Origin: JAFAGX01 sp035624215
GTDB lineage: Bacteria; Acidobacteriota; Terriglobia; Terriglobales; Acidobacteriaceae
DNA length: 64,000 nucleotides
Reading direction: 5' to 3'
NCBI GenBank assembly: GCA_035624215.1
Contig: DASPRY010000026.1
Coordinates: forward strand, 1 to 64,000
Made by a program: the position numbers and the translations under genes. Position 1 is the first letter of the stretch, and every line of letters begins with the position of its first letter. The notes below the pieces were generated by a model that saw only the letters and a program-made list of their open reading frames with translations, had not been told where the DNA came from and did no database searches. Shown here piece after piece: positions 27,059 to 35,249 of the stretch.

Positions 27059-28705
27059 CTACACCGCCTGCTTCACCTGATACATTTCATCGATTTCATC
27101 TTTCAGGCGTGCTGCAATCATGTCCCGTTTCAATTTTCCATTCAGAGTCATCAACCCGTTTTCGATTGAGAATGGCTCCGGATGAATCTGGAAGGCTCGA
27201 ATCTGTTTGTAGTGAGGCAGAGTTGCATTCAGCGAGTCCAGTGCTGCCTGCACTTGTTCCTTCGTTACACTTCCTGTCACGATGGCTGACAAATACCCCT
27301 TCCCATTACCCACAAGCAGCGCCTGCTGCGCTGCTGGCAGATTGCGCAGCAGTTCGTTTTCAACCGGCTCGGGCGCGATGTTGTGGCCCGAACTCAGGAT
27401 AATCAGGTTCTTGATTCGTCCGACGATCTTCCAGTTCCCTGCCCCGTTCACTTCACCCTGATCGCCGGTATGAAACCACCCGTCGCGCAGGACCTGGGCC
27501 GTTTGCAGCGGGCGATTCCAATATCCAGAAAAAACATTGGGGCCACGCACCAGGATTTCGTCATTTTCGGCGAGCTTCATCTCGATCCCACTGATTGCCG
27601 GCCCCACACGACCGGGTTCGACGGACCGCGGATCGTCCATCGTGCAGATGGCCGTGGTCTCCGTCAGGCCATAGACCTGGAGCACAGGGATGCCAAGCAT
27701 CATGAAATAAAGTTGGGTATCGATGCTCAGAGGCGCCGACCCGCAGATGAGAGCCTTAAGGTTGGTTCCGATCATCTTTTTGCGGATCGCGGGGAAGATG
27801 ATCGCATTGGCGACCAGGACCCATATCGAATCCAAAAGCTTCGCCTTGCCTTCGTGCTTGCGCATCCAGGCTGTTTTGGCGTGGCTGTAAATGCCGAGTG
27901 GCAACCCACCGGTTTTCCAAAGTTGCTCATCTATGGCGCGGCGCATTCGTTCGAGCAGCGCGGGAACATTGACAAAATAATCCGGTGCGCTCTGTCGAAT
28001 CTCGCTCGCCAGCCTGGCGAGATCAGTGTTCATCGAGACCAAACTTCGCCGGGCCAGGCTGGTAAGCAGAGTGATCCACGCCGCCGCGAAGCACAGCGGC
28101 GCATACTGGTAAACTCGATCCTGGCCGGGACGATGGTTCATCAGAAGGTCGAGGCGCGCAGACGTACAGCCCAATATGTGAGCCGCATTGCTGGCTGTAA
28201 GCACAACCCCTTTCGGCTCACCGGAAGTTCCTGACGTGTAGATGATCGCCACCGGATCGGTTTCGGTGACGCTGGTTGCTGAAACCGCGTCCGGATCTGT
28301 CGCGAAGATCTCATCAAACAAGCACGTCGGCGGGGCATTGCGCCAGGCCTGTGAAATGCTATCTCGCAGCAACGGATCTCCACAGCAAATCAGCGAAGGA
28401 GAGCAATCTTTCATCATCGCGACGAGTTCAGCCGGGGCCTGCCGCGCATAAAGAGGGACCGCAATCAATCCTTCAGCGATGATCGCCAAATCCATGGCAA
28501 CCCAACGAATACTGTTGTGCGCCAGCAGTGCGCAGCGGTCGCCTTTGTTAAGCCGGTTGCTCGCCAGAAACGTTCGTGCCTGCGCGATCATGTTGAGCAG
28601 ATCAGTGCCCGTGGCTTTGATTGCCGCTTCCTCCCGCAGTTCGAGTAGCAAGACGGTATCGCCCGCCTGCTCGAGTTTCGCGAAGATATCGTTAGGAAAG
28701 GTCAT
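27059..28705 (-). CDS. AMP-forming acyl ligase (long-chain acyl-CoA synthetase type), copy 1
   Basis: A 548-residue ANL enzyme with canonical motifs: IIYTSGTSGEPKGVVLT (A3), QVYGLTETTAIC (A5), DGWFHTGDQGEV (A7), GRIKNLIILSSGHNIAPEPVE (A8) and a C-terminal LNGKLKRD with the catalytic lysine. It is most like long-chain fatty acid ligases. It is only distantly related to copy 2 at 24144-25853, so the two probably activate different acids or load different thiols. Its ATG overlaps the ABM gene stop by four bases (28702-28705). Confidence 0.88.
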   Translation of the reverse strand: MTFPNDIFAKLEQAGDTVLLLELREEAAIKATGTDLLNMIAQARTFLASNRLNKGDRCALLAHNSIRWVAMDLAIIAEGLIAVPLYARQAPAELVAMMKDCSPSLICCGDPLLRDSISQAWRNAPPTCLFDEIFATDPDAVSATSVTETDPVAIIYTSGTSGEPKGVVLTASNAAHILGCTSARLDLLMNHRPGQDRVYQYAPLCFAAAWITLLTSLARRSLVSMNTDLARLASEIRQSAPDYFVNVPALLERMRRAIDEQLWKTGGLPLGIYSHAKTAWMRKHEGKAKLLDSIWVLVANAIIFPAIRKKMIGTNLKALICGSAPLSIDTQLYFMMLGIPVLQVYGLTETTAICTMDDPRSVEPGRVGPAISGIEMKLAENDEILVRGPNVFSGYWNRPLQTAQVLRDGWFHTGDQGEVNGAGNWKIVGRIKNLIILSSGHNIAPEPVENELLRNLPAAQQALLVGNGKGYLSAIVTGSVTKEQVQAALDSLNATLPHYKQIRAFQIHPEPFSIENGLMTLNGKLKRDMIAARLKDEIDEMYQVKQAV

Positions 28706-29031
28706 TCGAAGTCTGGGAAACTGGAGCCGCTGAGTTCATAATGCTCAACTTGATCAGCGTAGCGCAAAAGGAGAGACTTGGCTTTTTCGGAGATGACTGG
28801 AGTCGAGTAATCTTGTCCTGCAAAAGCTTTGACCGAAGATAGCGAATTGAACCAAAGCATGGTCACAAACTCAACCTCGGCGCCCTTGCTCGATCGGAGC
28901 AGGTGAAATCCAAGATATCCCTTTGACGAGAGCTCGCGCTTGATTTTCGGGAATAGTTCGTTTTGCAAATAGCTGTCGTACGCGCTAGCCTTATCCAAAG
29001 TTGTCCAACCGTGCCACATCCGACAGATCAT
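28702..29031 (-). CDS. antibiotic biosynthesis monooxygenase (ABM)-like ferredoxin-fold protein
   Basis: This 109-residue protein resembles the ABM dimeric alpha/beta-barrel family, whose members include cofactor-free monooxygenases and haem-degrading enzymes. I see an N-terminal strand (CRMWHGWTT), helix (SYLQNELFPKIKREL), central strand (GFHLLRSSKGAEVEFVTMLWFNSLSSVKAF) and the YEL terminal strand. The EFVTMLWFNSLSSVKAF segment is the best family match. It overlaps ligase copy 1 by four bases and follows the pyruvyl transferase-like gene by 18. It may oxidise a pathway intermediate or only bind it. Confidence 0.65.
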   Translation of the reverse strand: MICRMWHGWTTLDKASAYDSYLQNELFPKIKRELSSKGYLGFHLLRSSKGAEVEFVTMLWFNSLSSVKAFAGQDYSTPVISEKAKSLLLRYADQVEHYELSGSSFPDFE

Positions 29032-29049
29032 TGATACTCCGGAGGCGTC

Positions 29050-30459
29050 TTAGCTGTAGGCCTGTACCAAGCTGTGCAGGCTGGTGCTCACTGGCGGCAG
29101 ATAATCTTCCCAGCTCCATTCACCGCGACGCGTCTGAAATTCGGGGTAGCGCCGCCGCACCTCTTCTTCGAAGTACACACCCATACGGGCCATCACCTTG
29201 AGGTTTTTCACTACCGTGCGCGCGATTCCATCCGCAATGCTTTCGCCCTCGACAGCCAGCTTTTCCAATGCGCGTAATAGCCTCGCTTCAAGATCCACGT
29301 CGTCAACGTTCATGAGCAAATCTTCGTGGCCCCGCTCCCGCATCAGATTGCGAATGCGTTCATCCATGGTAATTCCCGCCGATGGCACGAGCGCGGGCAT
29401 CGAAGTCACGATTCCGTGATAACGGGAAGACGCCATCATCTGGCAGCACCGCAAAATGCTCACCAATTCGTAGATGTTGTACTCCTCGGAGGTAACAATC
29501 GGAACTCCTCCCAGTTTTTCCGAAATGCGCCTACACGGCCGAGCATCCAGCCGTTCGGTTGCGGCAAGAATAACGAATATTTTTCTCTTCCTGCGGAACG
29601 CATCCACGGCATTGGAAATTGCAGTCAAGTAGTGTTGGTAAGCACGGTCAGCCGTCGGTCCTGAGTTATGAAAGTAGGGCCCGCGATAGTGGCTGTCTTT
29701 ATAGGCTCCTGTAACCGAATGCAACGCCAATTTTGTCACTGAAGCCTTGACCGGCCACTCGAAGGGATTAATCGGACAGATGACCAACACCGGCGTTTTG
29801 CCGTCCCATCCCAGCGAGCGCAACGTTTTCTGTCCGAATTCCGCGGGATGAGGCTCGAAGGTCCAGGCGGTATCGGTTCCAAGTTCTGTGGGAACACCTA
29901 ACTCGCGGAGCAGGGTTCTCGATTCCTCATTTCGCGTGATAATCAGCGAATCCCTGCAGAACCGCGCGCACATCTTCCTGATCAGCGGATCCATATGGCC
30001 CGCTTCGGCGCCGTAGCCCACCGAAAGCTTGTTTTCAGCCGCGGCAATCCCCAACGATCCGATCATCATCGTGGTCAGAGCATTGGCAAACTTGCTCTTG
30101 AACATCGACCCTTCACAGGCAACCACACCGTGGTGCTTGGGAACTTCAGCTGCCAGGAACGGCGGGAAGATGTCCGGCAGATGCACCTGCCGCGTGTTGT
30201 CGAAATATCCTTCAGAAAACTTGCAGTTCATCGACATCACGCTAAACTCAACGTTATCCGCGCCGAGAATATGGCGAGTCTGGCGGAGGATCTCCTGCAC
30301 GCGCACGTCCGAGCCCATGTTGCGCGAACCGTTGTAGCCCGCAAACAGGAGTTTCAGTTTCTCTCCTGGATGCCATGGCTTGCTCCTGCCCAACATCCAC
30401 CCCAGCTTCGATTTTTCGATCGAGGCGCTTACCCAGGCCTCAAGAACAAAGTCCATCAT
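29050..30459 (-). CDS. polysaccharide pyruvyl transferase family protein
   Basis: A 469-residue protein resembling the pyruvyl transferase family (CsaB/WcaK type), which adds ketal-linked pyruvate from phosphoenolpyruvate to sugars. I see FAGYNGSRNMGSD near the start (the N-G-x2-N-x-G phosphate-binding turn), ITRNEESRTLLRELGV, a Rossmann-like VLVICPINPF in the second domain and the late SSRYHGIVTSMPALVPSAG, equivalent to the S-x-R-x-H-G-x2 signature. There is no signal peptide or membrane helix, so it acts in the cytoplasm. It overlaps the SDR gene by four bases (ATGA). The acceptor is unknown; its place in a lipid-type operon suggests a glycolipid or a lipid head group. Confidence 0.8.
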   Translation of the reverse strand: MMDFVLEAWVSASIEKSKLGWMLGRSKPWHPGEKLKLLFAGYNGSRNMGSDVRVQEILRQTRHILGADNVEFSVMSMNCKFSEGYFDNTRQVHLPDIFPPFLAAEVPKHHGVVACEGSMFKSKFANALTTMMIGSLGIAAAENKLSVGYGAEAGHMDPLIRKMCARFCRDSLIITRNEESRTLLRELGVPTELGTDTAWTFEPHPAEFGQKTLRSLGWDGKTPVLVICPINPFEWPVKASVTKLALHSVTGAYKDSHYRGPYFHNSGPTADRAYQHYLTAISNAVDAFRRKRKIFVILAATERLDARPCRRISEKLGGVPIVTSEEYNIYELVSILRCCQMMASSRYHGIVTSMPALVPSAGITMDERIRNLMRERGHEDLLMNVDDVDLEARLLRALEKLAVEGESIADGIARTVVKNLKVMARMGVYFEEEVRRRYPEFQTRRGEWSWEDYLPPVSTSLHSLVQAYS

Positions 30460-31589
30460 GCGGCTGACCCTCCCGCTTTAACCGGCCAACCCTGGTAATG
30501 ATAGGTAAAATTCGTCTCCCGGCTGAACTGCAGAAGCGGAAAACTGTATTGCGAGAAGGGCACCGGGTTGCGCCCGAGTTCGGTTGTCACTCTTGTGTTA
30601 TCGAATACCGTGTTCCACACCAAATAGGGCATGAACACTTTCATCAAGGACGCGCCGTAGGCGAACTTGTTCTTGCGATTTGAGAGAAGGTTCACGCCGC
30701 TCGAAAACGGCCGCTCCATAAATGGCATGAAAATGGGCGAGCGCTTGTTTTGCGCCGCAGCCAACGCATTCGTTAACTGTCGAAAGGTCTGCGAACTACG
30801 TCCGGAAGACAAATGATATGTATCAAATTGTGGCTGGTCCTTCTGATGTAAGGCTGCGACGGCATCAGCCACGAAGTCCACATTCACGATATCGACTTTG
30901 TCATGGGGACTGAATGGTAAAACCGGCAGCCCTGCCAAAAAGACGAAAGCCTTGACCATATCAAATTGGGTTGTCTCGGGACGGCGGCTGTCGCCCAGCA
31001 CGATGCTCGGGCGGAAAATCGTGATGGGTACTTCCGGCAGCAACTGCCGGATCATGTGTTCACAAAATTTTTTGGTACGGGCGTAAGGATCATAGTCCGA
31101 TCGGTTCCAATCAATTGAATTATCTTCTGTGACAACCTCATCCCGCCGCTTTCCAGCCACCGCGACTGTACTGATGTGACTGAACCGACGCAGCCCATGA
31201 TAATGATGAGCGCGCATGGCAAGCTGCAGGACCTCCAACGTTCCCCTGAGATTAACGTTCAGGCAGCTTTTCTCGGACTTTCGATTCAAGGATGCAGCGC
31301 AGTGAATTACCGAGTCGGTGGTATGGATCAAACGATCATAATGGTCACGAGGCAGCCCAAATTGCTGCGAAGTCACGTCCCCGGCAAATATGCGCACGCG
31401 AGTTTGCAGGTATTCGTAGAACCGGGGAAAATCCAGATGCAACTGCCATGCATGCCAAAGGCGCTCCTCCGCTTCGCGCGTATCCCGCGCACGAACCACT
31501 ACATTCATTGAAGCGCCATGCTCCTGCAGTAACTTGGCGGCGACATGTGCGCCAATGTATCCGGTGGAACCCGTCAGGAATATCGCCAC
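30456..31589 (-). CDS. SDR-family thioester-reductase-like protein
   Basis: This 377-residue extended SDR resembles the NAD(P)H-dependent thioester reductase domains that release carrier-bound acyl chains as aldehydes or alcohols. It begins directly with the dinucleotide motif GSTGYIG (residues 6-12), then DSVIHCAASLNRKS, RFSHISTVAVAG with the catalytic Ser/Thr, and YDPYARTKKFCE with Tyr-x3-Lys. The GTG start at 31589 lies inside the end of the upstream reductase gene (16-base overlap). It could instead be an ordinary epimerase-type SDR, since the C-terminal specificity region is not diagnostic by eye. With the upstream acyl reductase it makes two reductases in the run. Confidence 0.78.
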   Translation of the reverse strand: MAIFLTGSTGYIGAHVAAKLLQEHGASMNVVVRARDTREAEERLWHAWQLHLDFPRFYEYLQTRVRIFAGDVTSQQFGLPRDHYDRLIHTTDSVIHCAASLNRKSEKSCLNVNLRGTLEVLQLAMRAHHYHGLRRFSHISTVAVAGKRRDEVVTEDNSIDWNRSDYDPYARTKKFCEHMIRQLLPEVPITIFRPSIVLGDSRRPETTQFDMVKAFVFLAGLPVLPFSPHDKVDIVNVDFVADAVAALHQKDQPQFDTYHLSSGRSSQTFRQLTNALAAAQNKRSPIFMPFMERPFSSGVNLLSNRKNKFAYGASLMKVFMPYLVWNTVFDNTRVTTELGRNPVPFSQYSFPLLQFSRETNFTYHYQGWPVKAGGSAA

Positions 31590-33934
31590 GTTGCCCCGTT
31601 TGTTCCGGTATTAACAATTTCGGCGTTGCTCTCGACGCTTGCTAATTGGAAAGCGCGCGCTGGACGCGCTTCAAGCGGACGGCCTTCGATCAGCGGATAA
31701 GTCCAGCGGCGCAGCGCCGGAATATGAACGTTGATCCAGTAATCCCACCAATCAATCGAGCGGGTCTCGTAACCGAAGCTAGCGCGTTCTTCCGGCACAA
31801 GCGCGTTTGCGAGCCGCTCGATGTTCTCGGCCACAAAATCGTGCTCGTTGCGGAGAATAAATGGCTCGAAGAGTTCGATGAGCTTTTCGACTTTTTGCAG
31901 ACTGCGCTCCGCCTTCGCAAAAGGCGCCTTTTTCAGAGGCAGTGCCGCCGACATCGCCCGCTGAATCGACTGGATAATCGCCTTCTGCGCAGGAGCAGAC
32001 ATTCGCCGATAACGCTGTTTTGAGACCGGGATCGCATCGAAGCGCAGCCGCAGCCAGTATTCCAGCCCCTCCTGGGCACGATAATGCTTGCGATGGGCCA
32101 GCGAGGTAAGTTCTATGGATCGCCGCATATCGCAGGAATTGGTCACCGAAGTCGCCAACTGGTAGACCGCATCATTACGACGCTCCATGATGGCTGCCGC
32201 GATCAAAGTCATACCGCTGCAAACTGAATCGACCGGAATGACATCCAGCCGCTTACGCTCGTTGGTGGGAAGCTGCCGGAAGTAGGTTCCCAGCAAGTAT
32301 GAAAGGGAGGCTGAGGTATTGATGCCCTCATTCCAACCAATAAAGGGCTTGGATACGGATGTTTCGACGATCGCCGGCCGCACAATCGCAACGGGCAACC
32401 CATTACCGTACTTGGCAATCAAGGACTCAGCTAAACCTTTGGTGAAGGTATATGTGTTTGGCCAGCCCAGTTCGAGGGCACGCTTGGTTCCCGCTTCAGT
32501 CAGATAACTGCGCAACCAGCGGACCCGATTCTTGCGGATTTGATTTTCAAGGGCCGCGCCGTGCAAATCTTTGGCTGCGTGTTCCTTCTGCAAAGCTTGG
32601 CGGTGAAGTTCCTTGCCGATTTCGGCGCTTTCACCTTTCTGTTCAGCGCTATGAATATGATCGCGGAGGGATTGCCACTCGCGCTCGGCATCGAATCCGG
32701 TGACACCCGCCGGGGTGTAGTTCGGCCGCACCTTCTCCGTGACTCGCCCGTCTCGTGCTCCCGCAACATAGCAGGTCGAAAGATGCAACAAGCCGGCATG
32801 GTCTGATTTGCGGACAAAGTTGACGATATTGACGGCGCCATCGACATTCGTCAGGAGTGCATCCCTCAGGTCGGGGTTGAAATCCGTCAGGCCCGAACTG
32901 TTGATGATCAAATCCAATTTTTTCCGCAAAAATTCGCTCATCTCAGGAGCCAGCCCAAGGTCCGGTTTTGAGGCGTCGCCCTCGATCACCTCTACACGCT
33001 CGGCCAGAAATCGGCTCAGTCCGGCCCCGTAGCGGGCGAACAGGGGATCAAAAACCGGCGAATCTTCGACCAACTTCTCAAAGCGGCGCTGCGGCGTATT
33101 CGACTTTTGACGCCGGATCAACAAGTAAATACGCCCGATTCCCGGCAAATCCATGAGCGTATTCACTAGCCAAACTTTGCCAATGAAGCCAGTCACGCCG
33201 ATCAGCATCAGGTGCTTGTTCTTGAATGCCGCTCGCACCGAAAGTGGTTCACGTTTGGCAGGGTTATCGAAGTGAACCATGGGCCTAACCGGAACCAGGA
33301 CTTGTCGCTCGGCAGAAAATACGGCTGACGAGAGCGTGCCCGCATCCGCGAAGCCCAGATCGCGAGCCAATTTCTGTGGATCGCGGGATCCATCCGGTCC
33401 CGTGCCCGTGATACGGGCAAAAGCTCCTCGTGGCCGAATTACCGGGTCCAGGAGACGACCGGTTGCTATTCCGTCCCGAAACTCCAGGCGGTTCGCGATT
33501 ATCCACTGCGCTCCGACGTGGCGAGCCAATGGCCGCATTACGTGCTCCAGTCCCTGACTAACGAGCACCACTTCACGCCCTGAATCGATCAGCGTTCTCA
33601 GTTTTTGGACTCCCTCCGGTTGGAGTTTCGGACGGAGTTTGTACTGAAAGTATTCTTCACCCAGTAGATCAAGGCGGTCGCGGCTTACGCCCCTCAGAAC
33701 TGTGTGCACCACACGAGTGGCGAATACGCGGTTTGCAGCGTAAAGAAAAGGGCGTAGCAGAGCCATCGAAAGGACCAAACCACGCTTTATCCAGCGCCCT
33801 GCAAATGTCTGCACATTCCAGGTGAAAAAGGCGATTGGACGGACCGTGGTCAGTTCCAGCAGGCTGCCTTCTACCCGCCAGTACACCGGCGATTCGATGG
33901 CGTTGCCGTCCGGTTTGTTATCCGAAGCGTTCAA
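31574..33934 (-). CDS. degenerate-HAD / fatty acyl-CoA reductase fusion
   Basis: This 786-residue fusion protein starts the twelve-gene run. Residues about 15-220 look like a HAD-IB (phosphoserine-phosphatase-like) domain, but the nucleophile motif DxDGT reads Arg20-Val-Glu22-Gly-Ser, and the late Asp-Asp motif is also incomplete (GFADAGTL), so catalysis is doubtful. From about 240 comes a fatty acyl reductase Rossmann domain with GVTGFIG (246-252), NSSGLTDF, LHLSTCYVAGAR and the active Tyr495-x3-Lys499 in YTFTKG. A C-terminal domain (about 620-786) resembles the FAR C-terminus. Such enzymes reduce acyl thioesters to aldehydes or alcohols. The start is TTG at 33934 without a clear ribosome site. 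Confidence 0.82.
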   Translation of the reverse strand: MNASDNKPDGNAIESPVYWRVEGSLLELTTVRPIAFFTWNVQTFAGRWIKRGLVLSMALLRPFLYAANRVFATRVVHTVLRGVSRDRLDLLGEEYFQYKLRPKLQPEGVQKLRTLIDSGREVVLVSQGLEHVMRPLARHVGAQWIIANRLEFRDGIATGRLLDPVIRPRGAFARITGTGPDGSRDPQKLARDLGFADAGTLSSAVFSAERQVLVPVRPMVHFDNPAKREPLSVRAAFKNKHLMLIGVTGFIGKVWLVNTLMDLPGIGRIYLLIRRQKSNTPQRRFEKLVEDSPVFDPLFARYGAGLSRFLAERVEVIEGDASKPDLGLAPEMSEFLRKKLDLIINSSGLTDFNPDLRDALLTNVDGAVNIVNFVRKSDHAGLLHLSTCYVAGARDGRVTEKVRPNYTPAGVTGFDAEREWQSLRDHIHSAEQKGESAEIGKELHRQALQKEHAAKDLHGAALENQIRKNRVRWLRSYLTEAGTKRALELGWPNTYTFTKGLAESLIAKYGNGLPVAIVRPAIVETSVSKPFIGWNEGINTSASLSYLLGTYFRQLPTNERKRLDVIPVDSVCSGMTLIAAAIMERRNDAVYQLATSVTNSCDMRRSIELTSLAHRKHYRAQEGLEYWLRLRFDAIPVSKQRYRRMSAPAQKAIIQSIQRAMSAALPLKKAPFAKAERSLQKVEKLIELFEPFILRNEHDFVAENIERLANALVPEERASFGYETRSIDWWDYWINVHIPALRRWTYPLIEGRPLEARPARAFQLASVESNAEIVNTGTNGATWRYS

Positions 33935-34061
33935 ATTGTGCTAGGCCCGGGAGTCGGGAGTTACGGCAACCTGAGATTGAAATACTTATTGTAAACAATG
34001 CATGCCAAACAACGAAACGTGACAAGTCCATGATTTGGAATGGCTTCCGTGGGCAACCCTG

Positions 34062-35087
34062 CTACTTCTTCCCATATTTGCGGGATGTACCATTCCGCGA
34101 GTTGCTTATGGCGAAGGTCCCGTCCAGCTCCGCCTTAACCTCGATGTAGTTTCCATCAGACTTCTCGTCCACGTTGGCGATCAGGTTAGTCGCAATATTG
34201 TGGTCTTTGCCGCCGCCAACGGCATAATGCAGCTGCCATAAGTCCATAAGGCCCGGGGAGTCGTGGACAATCTGCCACGCCTCTGGAGAGCCTCCTTTTT
34301 GGGCACCATTGTTCATGATTGCTACCTCCGGGTGCAGCGCCCATACCAGCGCCTTCGGGTTGTCCGGCGCCATTCCGTGGTGTGTTGTCAGATAGAGGTT
34401 GACCGTCCCAATCAGATTATTCGGGCACACCAGCTCCAGTTCTTTTCTCTTGGTTAAATCTCCCAGATCCAAGAACCGGAACTTGCCGAAGCTGACGAGC
34501 ACCCCCACGGACTGAGCGTTTTCAGAGCTATCCGGTTTTGCCTCGGTTTCGGAGGCGCAGTAGAAATTGGCTTCGCCAGCACCAGGCAGTGGCTCCGTGA
34601 TGTGCTCACCCGCTGCGGTCAAGACTTCGAACGTCACACCTTGTAAAGGAATACCCTCACCAGGCAGCAAGTGTATGCGCTTGGAATGCGCAGTCGCCTT
34701 TTCATAGGCTTGATAGAGGTCTCGCGCGCTGCCGGAATCCTCAACGTCGGCACCGTGATCGACAAATATGCCGACTGGGATTCGCTGCAGCAGGTCTGTA
34801 ACTCCGCCCACATGATCCTGGTGATAGTGGGTAATAAGCACATAATCAATTTGCTTCAGCTTGGCAGTCTTCGCCGCTCCCACAATGCGTTCGGCATCAC
34901 GAGCGCCGGCCCAGCCCGTGTCGATCAAGACTGATTGGTGAGACGGACTGACAAGCAGCGTCGCCTGCCCGCCTTCGACGTCAATGAAATAGATCTCGAG
35001 TGGCTGAGATTTCGCGGCCAGGGCTGCACCGCCGGTGAGCAGCAAGCAAATGATATGGAGAACATATCTCCGAATTGGTCGGATCAC
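34062..35087 (-). CDS. secreted metallo-beta-lactamase-fold hydrolase (ComEC-C-terminal-like)
   Basis: This 341-residue protein has a signal peptide (about residues 1-25) followed by a metallo-beta-lactamase domain. The metal motif H-x-H-x-D-H is at His87, His89, Asp91 and His92 (THYHQDHVGG), with LIDTGW before it and LTTHHGMA as the later histidine block. The opening FIDVEGGQATLL is the form seen in ComEC-type competence hydrolases and in secreted relatives. Unlike ComEC there is no polytopic membrane channel. The substrate is unknown; phosphodiester or ester bonds outside the cell are possible. It lies 127 bases upstream of the lipid-type run on the same strand. Confidence 0.82.
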   Translation of the reverse strand: MIRPIRRYVLHIICLLLTGGAALAAKSQPLEIYFIDVEGGQATLLVSPSHQSVLIDTGWAGARDAERIVGAAKTAKLKQIDYVLITHYHQDHVGGVTDLLQRIPVGIFVDHGADVEDSGSARDLYQAYEKATAHSKRIHLLPGEGIPLQGVTFEVLTAAGEHITEPLPGAGEANFYCASETEAKPDSSENAQSVGVLVSFGKFRFLDLGDLTKRKELELVCPNNLIGTVNLYLTTHHGMAPDNPKALVWALHPEVAIMNNGAQKGGSPEAWQIVHDSPGLMDLWQLHYAVGGGKDHNIATNLIANVDEKSDGNYIEVKAELDGTFAISNSRNGTSRKYGKK

Positions 35088-35193
35088 AGGCTCGACTTTC
35101 TGGCGTCTTGGTATGGTTTTAGTTCGCGCCCACCTTGATTCATTCCGGTGATCATTTTAATAACAAATTGTGATCCAGCGATGAAATGAGCAT

Positions 35194-35221
35194 TTGACCG
35201 CCTGTTGCGAATTGAGATAAC
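35194..35221 (+). promoter_or_regulatory. probable sigma-70-type promoter for hemH
   Basis: TTGACC at 35194-35199 and GATAAC at 35216-35221 are spaced 16 bases apart. Transcription would begin around 35228, giving a leader of about 22 bases before the hemH ATG at 35250. The boxes match four or five of six consensus positions each. The assignment is by eye only. Confidence 0.45.
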
Positions 35222-35249
35222 ATCCTTTCGCTCCAAGGAATCCAGGGGG

